NCBI RefSeq assembly: GCF_003610015.1
Contig: NZ_AP018933.1
Span: forward strand, 372,001-436,000
DNA: 64,000 nt
Origin: Zymobacter palmae
Lineage (GTDB): Bacteria > Pseudomonadota > Gammaproteobacteria > Pseudomonadales > Halomonadaceae
Reading direction: 5' to 3'
The notes under the pieces: generated by a model
The model's database searches: none
What the model was told of the DNA's origin: nothing
Seen by the model: the letters and a program-made list of their open reading frames with translations, nothing else
Made by a program: the position numbers and the translations under genes
Shown: one piece after another, positions 1 through 11,000 of the stretch
How positions within the stretch are numbered: position 1 is the first letter of the stretch
Layout: each line of letters starts with the position of its first letter

Positions 1-3000
1 ACGCAAGCGTTGCAGCCAGTGCCTGCGCTTCCTCTTCACGGAATGACAAGGGGGATGTGAGAGGGGCGATGGTCAGCGCTTTGCCGCGGCCGAGCGCCGT
101 ATCGCTATCTGTCTGGCGTAGTGTGACGTCGATATCGGTCAGTTGATCGGCCTCTTCCGGTCGTACGCAGTGGATGCTGGCACTGTCGTATTCGGCAGCG
201 GATGCCAGTTGGCCGGTTGGCGTGATGGCGTGTACGTCGGCACCGAGTGCCTCGGCCAGCCAAGCGGCGGCAGTCCCCTGTGTGCTGCTGGCATCGGCGA
301 TCAGCAGGCGATGACCTGTGATGGAGGAGGCATGCTGAGTAAGCGATTGCCAGGCTTCGGTGTAAGGCACGATGGAGGTAGCCGCCTCGGCAAACGTCCA
401 CTCTGCTGGCTGTGGCAGTACATCGTGTTCGCTGACGATCAGCTGTACGGGGAGGCCTTTTTCATGGCTGATGACCATCACACGGTCGCCGGGCTGCCAT
501 GCCGAAACATCGTGACCGCACGCTTCGACGACCCCGGCAATGCCGTGGGCGACGGTGTCGGTGTGGAAACCTGCTCGGGGCAGCGCTGCGGCGCGTACCG
601 CAATGCGTAGCTGTTGGGGCTGAAGCGACGTTTGCGCGTCATCCTTCCAGGCAAAGGCGCTGGCAGTCAGCGATGAGGCGTCCTTCTGAACTAGCGTTCC
701 GTGGTTGCCTGCGGGCAGCGGCAGCAGCTCGGCCGGCACCGTGCGGGTCAACTTCGGCACCTGCAGTTGGCCCCGACGCAGTGCCCCTTGAGAGTTCCGT
801 TCCGCGATCAGTGTGCCGATGGCGGCGGGCAAGGCTTGCCAGCTGCGTTCGTCCTCGTCGAGATCGATCAGCAGGAAGCGGTCGGGGTGTTCGTGCTGAG
901 CTGTTCGGATCAGCCCCCACAGTGGGGCCCAGGCCAAGTCGGTCACGTCTTCGGTATCGTCCGTGGCGATGGCGTGGCGAGTGATCCATACCATCGGACG
1001 GCTGGCGGTGTGCGCATCAGCCAGCCAGCGCTGCAGCTGTTCCGTGGCCTGTTGAAGATGCTGGTGAGCTGCGTTCACAGGCGATTCGTCTTCGGTGCCC
1101 GTGCACAGCAGCGCGGTGATGCCGTCTTGCGGTGCTTGGGTAAGCGCAGCGCGGGCATCGTCGATATCGCTCAGCGCTTGCTGAGCCAGTGTTGCCGCGG
1201 TGGTTGGGACGGTAGATGCCGCTGGAATTACCCACTGAATGTCGGCAGAAGCCTTGGCGTCGGTAATTTCCAGTGCTTTCCAGAGCAGTCGATATGGGGG
1301 GCGGTAGTACTGCGGTGGGCGGGCCTGCTGAGGGTCGAACGATTTCAGCACGAAGGATTTCACCTCGGCGACAGGTGTATAGGTGTCGTCGAACAGGCGC
1401 ACGCTATGTTCACTGTGCTCGTAGTTGGTCTCGACCTCATCGGTCGTCAGTAGTCCTCTGATGCTGCGGGCACCCTGAGCATAGATGTGCAGGCCGCTGA
1501 CCATGAACAGCACATGCACAGGGGCATCTTCTGCCTGTGGCGCATTCATAAAGCCTGCTTGGAGGCCCGTATCCAACAGCACGGGGTGAAGGTCGAAACG
1601 GCCGATCTTGTTCAGTTCATCTTGCGTCAGGTCGGCTTCAAAATAGACGCCTTCCGGGCTGCGCCATGCGGCCTTGAGGCGGCGGAATGCTGGCCCCAAT
1701 GAACGCAGGTGACGGTACATATCGTCCATGTCCAGCGGCTCGGCACCTTGCGGCGGCCAGCTAGTGGTGTCGATGTCCTCCCACTCGGGGATCTGCTGCG
1801 GACTGGCCCCCAGCGATAGCGTGGCGTGTTTGATCCACGTCGGTTCAAGCTCGTCGCTATTGCCGTCGAAGCGCGGCCGGTAGTAAAACGCCGCCTTGCA
1901 CTGGCCGTGTTCGTTCGGCAATTCGACCCGCAGTTGTACGTCAGCCGAAGCGCCGTCGGGAAAGGTCATCAGCGTCTGCAACACGAGGTCGTTGACCACG
2001 CCATAGCCGAACTGTTTGCCCGCATGGTGGATCATTTCTGACGTCATGGCCCCAGCGATGGCGATATCGCCGTGAACGCGGTGTTCTTTGATCCACGGGT
2101 GTTCATCGGGACGAACGTGGCCGGTGAATATCCAGCCGCTCTGGTCGGCCAGTTCAACCCCCTGTTCAAGGAAGGCGTGCGACAGTGCGATCGTGCCGCT
2201 GTGGCGCATGGTGGGAGCGTTGTTCTCGCTGAGCGTCAGCCAGTAGTGACGGTGCTGGAAGGGGTAGGTGGGCAGTGTAACGGGGGCGGCAGCCGGCAGT
2301 AGCTGCTGCCAGTCCGGCGTGACACCGTGAGCATGCAGCGCAGCCAGTCCGGCCAGCAGGGTGCGTGCTTCGTCGCGTTCTCTACGCATGGCGGCCAGCC
2401 AAAGCGTGTCGGTGTTGCCACTGTGGGCCATGCCGTTGGCGCGGCCGAGGGCAGCAAGCACGCTGTCGGGACCGACCTCGAAGGTCAGACGCGTGTTGTG
2501 CGTCAGCAGCCAGTGGGCGGCATCGGCAAAGCGTACGGCGCTGCGTGCCTGATGCGCCCAGTAGTCGGGCGAGCAGGCCTCTTCGGCAGTCAGTGGTTTG
2601 CCTGTTACCGTCGAAATGATGGGCAGTCGCGGTGCCCGGTAGGAGAGCGTGGTCAGCGTGGCGCGCAGTTCATCGACGATGCTGTCGATGTGGGGGGAAT
2701 GGAACGCGTGGCTGACGCTCAGGCGGTGAGTGCGCTTGCCTTTCTGCTTCCATTGTTCGGCCAGTGCCAGCACCGCCGCTTCGTCACCAGAGATGACGGT
2801 CGAATCGGGCGCATTGAGTGCGGCAATGGATATACGTTCATCATCACCGATCGACGCTAGCAGCGAGGCTTCATCCGTTTCGATGGCGACCATGGCACCC
2901 ACACGAGTAATGCCCTGCATCAGACGGCCGCGCGTGGCTACAAAGCGTACGGCATCGTTCAGCGAGAACACGCCTGCTACATGGGCCGCGGCGATTTCAC

Positions 3001-5029
3001 CGATGGAGTGTCCTGTTACCGCGTCCGGTGTAATGCCTAGCCGTTCCAGCAAGCGATAGAGCGCCACTTCGAACGTGAACAGTGCGGCCTGCGTGAAGTC
3101 GGTTCTGTTCAGCAATAGTGCGTCGTTACTGGATTTTTCAGCGAACATTACGCTCTTGAGCGGCTGTGGCAGCAACGGGTCAAACGCGTCGCACAGTGCA
3201 TCCAGCGCGTCAGCGAACACGGGGGAGGCGGCGTAGAGGGTGCGGCCCATGGTGGCCCACTGCGCGCCCTGCCCAGAAAACAGGAACGCGATGTTGCCCG
3301 CGGTGCGTATGCCTTGAGCGACGCCAGACACGAAGCGCTGTTCGGCGATGCCTTCCAATGCCGCCACCGCTTCCTCGCGTGTGGCGGCGGTCACGACCGC
3401 GCGGTAGTCGAAATGCGTGCGGTAGGTCGCCAGTGAGTGGCCGATGTCTGACAGCGCCGTGTCGGAATTTTCACGCAGTGCCTCTGCGAGCTGGCGGGCC
3501 TGTGCCGCGAGACCGTCTGGCGATGCCGCGGAGATAGGCAGCACGCTGGTTGGCAGATTGACGCTGAGGGGTTGAAGCGGCGGTCTGGCGCGGTCCTCAT
3601 CGTTCAGCAGCGGCGCTTCTTCCACAATCACATGAGCGTTTGAACCCGAGAAGCCGAACCCCGAGATCCCTGCGCGGCGGGGGTGCTGGGCATCCCGCGG
3701 CCACGGCTGTGGCTGGCACAGCAGCTTGATGCCGCCGTCCTGCCAGTCGACCTTGGTGGTTGGGCGATCGACGTGCAGCGTCTGCGGTAGTTGCTCGTGC
3801 TGCAGTGCCATTACCATTTTGATGATGCTGACGACGCCTGCGGTCAGCTGTGTGTGGCCCAGATTGGACTTGACCGAACCTAGCCACAGCGGCTGTTCAT
3901 CGGAGTGCGCCTTGCCATAGGTGTTGAGCAGGGCATTGGCTTCGATGGGATCGCCCAGCGTGGTGCCTGTACCGTGTGCTTCCACGGCGTCCACCTCGGC
4001 GAGTGTCAGCTGTGCGTTCTTCACTGCGCTGCGGATCACCTGCTCTTGTGCGGGGCCGCTTGGTGCGGTCAGCCCGTTGCTGGCACCGTCTTGGTTGAGC
4101 GCACTGCCGCGGATCAGGGCCTGAATGGGATAGCCAGCGGCCAGTGCGTCCGACAGCCGTGCCAGCAGCAGCACCCCTGCGCCTTCTGAGAAGCCTGTGC
4201 CGTCGGCGGCATCGGCGAAGGCTTTGCAGCGACCATCCGCAGCCAGCCCGCCCTGACGGGTGAATTCAACGAACACGTCTGGCTGTGCGATAAGCGTGGT
4301 TGCCCCGACGATGGCAAGATCGCATTCCTTCTCGCGCAGCGACTTTTCAGCCAGATGTAGCGCGGTCAGTGATGATGAACACGCTGTATCGATGGTGACG
4401 GCAGGGCCGTTAAGTCCGAGCGTGTACGAGATGCGCCCAGACGCCATGCTCATCTCCATACCCTGCAGGCGGTAACCGTCGGTTTCCGGCGTGCGGTGGG
4501 TGATATCCGGGATGTAATGGTCGTAGCAAGACCCGATGAAAACGCCGGTTTGGCTGCCCTTCAGCGTGGCGGGCACGATATTGGCCCGTTCCAGCACCTC
4601 CCATGCCAGTTCCATCAGAAAGCGCTGCTGGGGGTCGATCACCAGCGCTTCACGGTTCGAAATGCGGAAGAACTCGGCGTCGAAGCCCGCGATGTCCTCA
4701 ACGAACCCACCTTGCCACTGGGCCGCTTTAGCTTTGGCGCTGGCGTCATCGCCGAACAGCGCGTCGATGTCCCAGCCGCGATCGTCGGGCAGCGGGCCGA
4801 TCACATCGGCACCCTCTTCAAGGCATTGCCACAGCTTTTCGGGGCTGTCGATGCCGCCCGGAAGTCGGCATCCCATTGCAATGATGGCAATCGGTTCGTG
4901 GTTGGCGTCTACCTGTTGCTGGTAGCGCTGCTTCAACTGTTCATGTGCTCGGAGGCTGCTGCGCAGCGCATCGGCAAGACGCTGTTCGTTGCTGCCGGAT
5001 GAGGACGGTGTTGAGGGTGTCGCTGTCAT
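1..5029 (-). CDS. cfa7: Modular type I polyketide synthase, coronafacic acid module 2 (Cfa7-like), 3' end outside window
   Basis: Open frame of at least 1676 codons running off the left edge. Residues 1-35 form a charged helical N-terminal docking segment. A ketosynthase follows with active-site Cys217 (DTACSSS), EAHGTGT and a KSNLGH histidine. The acyltransferase has Ser675 (GHSIGE) and HAFH at 774-777, the malonyl-CoA signature. The dehydratase has His983 in HxxxGxxxxA (the usual final Pro is Ala) and keeps the Asp of LLDTGLQ. Next come a KR structural half (LWGLIRTAQ) and an ER-like stretch whose NADPH motif is degraded to DASSTQGT near residue 1577. KR, ACP and thioesterase would lie beyond the edge. 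The start ATG overlaps the cfa6 stop (ATGA). By analogy with P. syringae this module adds the last two carbons and releases coronafacic acid. PKS identity is certain; the Cfa7 assignment rests on gene order and AT type. Confidence 0.85.
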   Translation of the reverse strand, partial: MTATPSTPSSSGSNEQRLADALRSSLRAHEQLKQRYQQQVDANHEPIAIIAMGCRLPGGIDSPEKLWQCLEEGADVIGPLPDDRGWDIDALFGDDASAKAKAAQWQGGFVEDIAGFDAEFFRISNREALVIDPQQRFLMELAWEVLERANIVPATLKGSQTGVFIGSCYDHYIPDITHRTPETDGYRLQGMEMSMASGRISYTLGLNGPAVTIDTACSSSLTALHLAEKSLREKECDLAIVGATTLIAQPDVFVEFTRQGGLAADGRCKAFADAADGTGFSEGAGVLLLARLSDALAAGYPIQALIRGSALNQDGASNGLTAPSGPAQEQVIRSAVKNAQLTLAEVDAVEAHGTGTTLGDPIEANALLNTYGKAHSDEQPLWLGSVKSNLGHTQLTAGVVSIIKMVMALQHEQLPQTLHVDRPTTKVDWQDGGIKLLCQPQPWPRDAQHPRRAGISGFGFSGSNAHVIVEEAPLLNDEDRARPPLQPLSVNLPTSVLPISAASPDGLAAQARQLAEALRENSDTALSDIGHSLATYRTHFDYRAVVTAATREEAVAALEGIAEQRFVSGVAQGIRTAGNIAFLFSGQGAQWATMGRTLYAASPVFADALDALCDAFDPLLPQPLKSVMFAEKSSNDALLLNRTDFTQAALFTFEVALYRLLERLGITPDAVTGHSIGEIAAAHVAGVFSLNDAVRFVATRGRLMQGITRVGAMVAIETDEASLLASIGDDERISIAALNAPDSTVISGDEAAVLALAEQWKQKGKRTHRLSVSHAFHSPHIDSIVDELRATLTTLSYRAPRLPIISTVTGKPLTAEEACSPDYWAHQARSAVRFADAAHWLLTHNTRLTFEVGPDSVLAALGRANGMAHSGNTDTLWLAAMRRERDEARTLLAGLAALHAHGVTPDWQQLLPAAAPVTLPTYPFQHRHYWLTLSENNAPTMRHSGTIALSHAFLEQGVELADQSGWIFTGHVRPDEHPWIKEHRVHGDIAIAGAMTSEMIHHAGKQFGYGVVNDLVLQTLMTFPDGASADVQLRVELPNEHGQCKAAFYYRPRFDGNSDELEPTWIKHATLSLGASPQQIPEWEDIDTTSWPPQGAEPLDMDDMYRHLRSLGPAFRRLKAAWRSPEGVYFEADLTQDELNKIGRFDLHPVLLDTGLQAGFMNAPQAEDAPVHVLFMVSGLHIYAQGARSIRGLLTTDEVETNYEHSEHSVRLFDDTYTPVAEVKSFVLKSFDPQQARPPQYYRPPYRLLWKALEITDAKASADIQWVIPAASTVPTTAATLAQQALSDIDDARAALTQAPQDGITALLCTGTEDESPVNAAHQHLQQATEQLQRWLADAHTASRPMVWITRHAIATDDTEDVTDLAWAPLWGLIRTAQHEHPDRFLLIDLDEDERSWQALPAAIGTLIAERNSQGALRRGQLQVPKLTRTVPAELLPLPAGNHGTLVQKDASSLTASAFAWKDDAQTSLQPQQLRIAVRAAALPRAGFHTDTVAHGIAGVVEACGHDVSAWQPGDRVMVISHEKGLPVQLIVSEHDVLPQPAEWTFAEAATSIVPYTEAWQSLTQHASSITGHRLLIADASSTQGTAAAWLAEALGADVHAITPTGQLASAAEYDSASIHCVRPEEADQLTDIDVTLRQTDSDTALGRGKALTIAPLTSPLSFREEEAQALAATLA

Positions 5030-8000
5030 TGTGCTTGAACCTCATTGTTGAATTGAGCGAGCGCTACCAGTTCGTCGATGCTGGCGGTGTCGATATCGCT
5101 GATGGGGGCACTGTCTGATGTACTGTCGTCAACCAATTGCAGTAGCGACGCCAGCAGGCCAGCGCTGCGCAGGCGGTCGATCGGCACAGTGGCGAGCAGT
5201 GTCCGGATGCGAGCGTCATCCTCGGCAGAAACCGTGGGAGACGACGTTGAATCGGTGCCGTCTTCTAGATCGGACGACAGCAGTTCGCCCAAATGGGCAG
5301 CCAGTTCGAGAGGGGTGGGGTAGTCATAGGTCAGCGTGGCAGGGAGGCGCAGTCCCGTCGCCGAGGCTAGGCGGTTGCGCAGTTCTAGGGCCATCAGCGA
5401 GTCGATGCCGCTTTCCTTGAAGGTGCTGTCCAGCGCAATGCCGGAGGCATCCTCAAGGCTGAGAATGGCGGCGATGACGTCTGCAATGGCCTTCTGCAGA
5501 TGCTTGGGTCGTGCTGAGGCGTCCAGTGCCTGAAGTTCGATCTTCAGGGTGGGAACGTGCTGCCCCTGTGCGCGGGCTTTGCGGAGAGCGCCTGCACTCA
5601 ACAGTTGTTCCAGCAGCGGGTGAAGGCTGCCTTGCTGGGCATTGCGGGCCAGCGTCTGTGGGTTGAGGGGAACAGGAGCCAGTGCGCCGTATGGCAGGGC
5701 CATGGCCGCATCTACGAGCGCATTACCGTGCTCTTCGCTGATCGGTGCGAACCCAGTACGGGCGATACGGGCCTGATCGGCGCTGGTTAGATCGCTGGCC
5801 AGCGATGAAATGGTTTGCCACCAGCCCCATGCCAATGCGGTAGCGGGCAGCCCCTGACGGCGGCGGTTCAGCGCCAGATTGTCGAGGAAGCGGTTGGCTG
5901 CCGCGTAGTTGCCCTGCCCGGGGTTGCCCAGCACGCCGGCGCTGGAGGAGTAGAGCACGAAGGCCGCGAGGTCCTGATCGTGCGTCAGCTCGTGCAGCAG
6001 CGCTGCCGCGTCGACCTTCGGAGCGAAGACGCGGTCGATATCGTCCTCACTCAGGTTGGCGATCGTGGCGTCGGACAGTACCCCCGCTGTATGGAATATC
6101 CCAGTAAGAGGATGCGCTGTCGGAATGTCGGCCAGCAGCGCTTCGACGCCAGCACGATCGGACATGTCGCAGGCCTTGAGGGTGACATGTGCGCCCTCGC
6201 TTTCAAGCTGTTGCTTGAGTGCTGCGGCCCCTTCGCTGTCGGGACCGCGGCGGCTGACCAGCAACAGGTGCTGGATACCGTGGACGCTGACCAAATGGTG
6301 CGCGAGAAAGCCTGCCAGTGTGCCGGTCCCGCCGGTGATCAGCACCGTACCGTTGCGGTCGAGCGGGCGGGGAATGGTCAGAACGACCTTGCCGCTATGC
6401 CGACCTTGTTGCATGAGCGTGAAGGCTGTGGGTGCCTCACGTATATCGAACGCTGTCACGGGCAGCGGCGTGAGTGCGCCGTCGTGGATCAGCGCTGCCA
6501 GTTCTTCGAGCTTGTGACGCGTATCAACTGGGTCGAGGTCTGGGCGATCAAGCACGAGATAGTTGATGTCAGGACGAATGACTGCAGCAGCTTCGACATG
6601 GCGGATATCGGTGCGTCCCAGTTCGATAAAGCATCCGCCCGGCGACATCAGGCCCATGGCCGCATCCACGGCATCGCCCATCAACGAGTTCAGCACAAGG
6701 TCGATGCCTTGATCGCCCAGTGCGTCTTCGAACTGTTCGGCGAACTCAAGTGTGCGTGAGCTGGCAATATGGTCTTGGGCAAGGCCCAGCGAGCGCAGAA
6801 GCGGCCACTTGCGAGGATGGGCTGTGGCGAATATCTCGGCCCCCAGGTGCTTCGCCAGCTGGATGGCCGCTTGTCCCACACCGCCCGCGGCGGCGTGAAT
6901 CAGAACGCGGTCGCCGGGTTTGAGCGTCGCCATGCGTGTGAAGGCGTGGTACGCGGTCAAGAAGGCGATAGGGGCCCCGGCGGCCTGCGCAAACGTCCAC
7001 GACGCTGGTATGGGCAGTATGTTGCGCTGGTGAGCAATGACGGAGGGGCCGTAGGCATTTTCGGCCAGCGCTAGCACGCGATCGCCGGCCTGAATGTCTT
7101 TTACGCCTGCTCCGACCTCCGTGACGACCCCTGCGGCTTCCGAGCCGATGCGCGTATGAGCGGGAATCAACCCTAGTGCCGCAATCTCATCATGGAAGTT
7201 GATGCTCGCGGCGCGAATGGCGATACGGACACTGTCGTCACCCAGCGGAGGGTCCTGTTCGGGGGCTAGTACGATCGCCATTTCGGGCAGGTTGCCAGAG
7301 GCAGGAACGTCTAGGTGCCAGAGCGCAGTGTCAGCCGGTGGTGTCAGCAGTGCCGATGTCTCGGTGCGGGCAAGGTATGGGGTCAGCAGTTTGCCGTGCC
7401 GAAGAGCGAACTGGGAGTGTTGCTGTTCAAGAGCCTGCGTGATGGCGCCTAGCGCTTCGATGGGCGCATCGGTATCGATCAGCACGAAACGGTCGGGGTT
7501 TTCGGTCTGTGCACTGTGCAGCAGTCCCCACGCCGCGCTGTGAGCCAGCTGGGCGCGCTCCGGTTCCTGAATAATTTCGGCATGGCGGGTGATGACGACC
7601 AGCGGTGTCTGGCCCCACTGTGGCTGGGTCAGCCAAGCCTGAAGCTGTTCGATCACCAGCGTTGCCAGCTGATGGGTTGCTTGTGCCGAGTCACCGTCTT
7701 CCGTCAGTGGCAGCGGCCAGATCACCGCGGCCGGGGTCTCGGCGTTCGCCAATGCTTCTAGATCAGAGAAACGGGGCAGTGCGGTCAACGCACCGTCCAC
7801 CTCTTGGGATGACAACACCGCCCAGTGGGGTGCAGCTGTCGGCTCGACGGGGGCAGACGGCAGCGGCTGCCATTGAAGGCGCAGTAGGTCTCGTTCGGGG
7901 CGGTAGCGGGACAGACTGCGCAGGGCATTGGGGTCAGTTTCGCGCACGGCCAGTGACCCGATCGACAGTAGCTGCTGGCCGTGAGGATCGTTCACAGTGA

Positions 8001-11000
8001 CGCTGACGGCACTGTCCGACAGCGTATGAAGGGTGACGCGCAATTGCTGTGCGGGTAGACCGGACAGCGCGACCTGACTGAACGAGAACGGTAGTCGCAG
8101 CCCGTGTGTTTGGGTGGTGTCCGGCGGCAGGGCGATAAGGTGCAGTACCGCGTCCAGCAGCGCGGGGTGAATGATATAACCCTCGGCGGACAGCCCTTGC
8201 GGTAGCTGGGCCTCAGCGAAGAAATCGTTGCCGCGGCGCCAAGCAGCAGTCATGCCCTTGAAGGTCGGGCCGTACTCATAGCCCGCCTCGGCCAGCGTCT
8301 GTTCCAGCTGGTCGATGTCGACGGGCTGAGCGTCGGTCGGCGGCCAGCTCTGTGTGGCTGTCGGTACGGGTGACAAGGCGTGGGGAGAGAGCTGTGCGGT
8401 AGCGTGAAGCGCCCACGGGGCGGGGTCGCTGTCACTTTGAGTATGCGGGCGTGAATAGACCGCAAGCGCGCGCAGGTCATCCTGATCAGGCGCATCGATG
8501 CTGAGCATCAGATCCAGATCGCCTTCTTCAGGCAGTACCATTGGGGCCTGCAACGTCAGTTCACTGATCTGACGGCAGCCCACGGTATCCGCGGCGTGCT
8601 GGACCATGTCCAGATAGGCCGTGCCCGGTACCAGTGTCACACCCGCTGCGGCGTGATCGGCCAGCCAACGTTGGGCTGACAGCCCGATGCGCCCGCTGAT
8701 GACGATGGCATCGTCATCGGGAAGATCGATGATCGCGCCCAGCAGGGCATGGTCATCCGCGCGCAGTCCCGTCGATGACACATCGCCGCTGGCGCTGGCA
8801 TTCAACCAGTAGTACTGATGTTCGAAAGGGTAGGTCGGTACATCGACGATGCGGGCATCAGGGTGCAGCGCACGCCAGCTGATGCCATGTCCGTCGGTGT
8901 ACAGGCGTGCCATCGTTTCGGTCAGGCAGGCCACTGCGGGTGCTTTGCGTCGCAGCGTGCCCAGAGCGGTTCCCGCCTCTTCGAGCGTTTCTTCCAACGG
9001 CGGAATCAGCACGGGGTGCGGGCTGCACTCCAAGTAGGTGACGTTGGTTTTGTCGCTAAGAGCAGTGACGGTATCCACGAAGCGCACAGGATGGATCAGG
9101 TTGTCACACCAGTAGTGCGCGTCCAGTCGAGTGCCCAGCAGCGGCTCGTCGTGCGGGTAGCCTTCCACCGTGCTGTAGAACGGAAGGCGCGTTGCTTGCG
9201 GCGTCACATCGGAGAACAGCGCCATCAGTACGGGGCGCAATGCTTCCATGTGCGGTGAGTGGCCCGCGACATCAACGGCAATGCGTTTGGCGCGGATGCG
9301 CTGCCGTTTGCAGTCTTTGAGCAAGCGTTCGACGGCTTCTGTGTCGCCCGATACGACCGTGGCGGACGGGCTGTTGAAGACGGCCAGCGACACCGAGTCA
9401 CCGTACGGGGCGATAAACGCGCGTGCGTCTGCTTCCGGCAGACCGACGGTCGCCATTGCGCCGTTGCCGGCCTGAGTCAGCATCAGCTTGGAGCGCAGGG
9501 CGACGATCTTGATCGCATCCTGCAGGCTGAGCGCGCCCGATACGTGCGCCGCAACGATTTCACCCTGAGAGTGGCCGATCACAGCGTCTGGCGTCAGACC
9601 GAACGATTCCCACAGCCGTGCCAGTGCCACCATGACGGCGAACAGCGCCGGCTGTACCACGTCAATGCGTTCCAGCGACGGGGCATCAGGTTGCGCCTTC
9701 AGCACGTCGATCAGCGACCAATCGACGTAAGGGCGCAGCGCCTCATCGATCTGGTCAATGGTCTGGCGATAGACCGAGAAGGCCTCGTACAGCGCCATGC
9801 CCATCGTCGGCCATTGCGATCCCTGTCCTGGGAAGACGAAAGCCAATTTACCTTTCTGGATGACGGGACGTTGTGCTACGGCCAGAGCCGCATGATCCTG
9901 ACCCGCGATCAGTGCATTCAGACCGGTCAACAGGGCGTCGCGGGTCGGTCCCCAGACGGCAGCCCGTTGAGCGAAATGACTGCGGGACATGCCCAGCGTA
10001 TAGCCGATGTCGACAGGGTTGATCTCTGGATGCGTCTGCACGTAGTCGCGCAGGCGTTCGGCCGCTGTGTGCAGCGCCTCGTCGTTGCGCGCTGACAGCG
10101 GCCAGAACATATCCTGCGCCGTTGAGTGGGCGGTATTTTCGCTGGCGATCCCCGCATGCTCGTCTAGATATTCTTCAACGATCAAATGGCCATTGGTGCC
10201 TGAGACACCAAATGACGAAACAGCGGCGCGGCGTGGGCGGCTTTCTGGGCGCGGCCACGGCTGCGAGGCGGTCAGTAGTTGCAGCGAACCGTTCGACCAG
10301 TCCACTTCGCTTGACGGGGCCGTGATATGCAGCGAGCGCGGATAGGTGCCGTGGCGCATGGCCATCAGCATTTTGATGACGCCCGCTACCCCCGCGGCGG
10401 CCTGTGTATGGCCGATGTTCGATTTGACCGACCCCAGCTGCAGCGGGTGTTGTTCTGGACGCTGGCGGCCGTAGGTGGCCAGCAGTGCATTGGCTTCGAT
10501 GGGGTCGCCCAGACGTGTCCCAGTGCCGTGCGCTTCGACGATGTCGATGTCTTGCGGATCGACCTTGGCGTTGGCCCATGCATGGCGAATCACCTGCTGC
10601 TGTGCGGTGCCGCTGGGTGCGGTAAGGCCGTTCGACGCGCCGTCCTGATTGACCGCACTGCCGCGGATGACACCGAGAATGCGATGTCCGTGTGCCTTGG
10701 CCTGTGACAGCCGCTCTAGCACCAGCATGCCCGCGCCTTCCGACAAGCCCACCCCGTCAGCGGAATCGGAGAACGCCTTACAACGTCCGTCGGGGGATAG
10801 CGCGCGCTGCTGTGCAAAGTCGATCAGTACCCCCGGGGTGGGCATAACCGTCACGCCGCCCGCCAGTGCCAAGCTGCAATCGCTACTGCGTAGCGCTTCG
10901 CAGGCGGTATGGATGGACACCAGCGATGACGAGCAGGCGGTGTCGAGGGTGATCGCCGGCCCTTGTAGTCCGAGGCAGTAGGCTAGGCGTCCCGAAGCTA

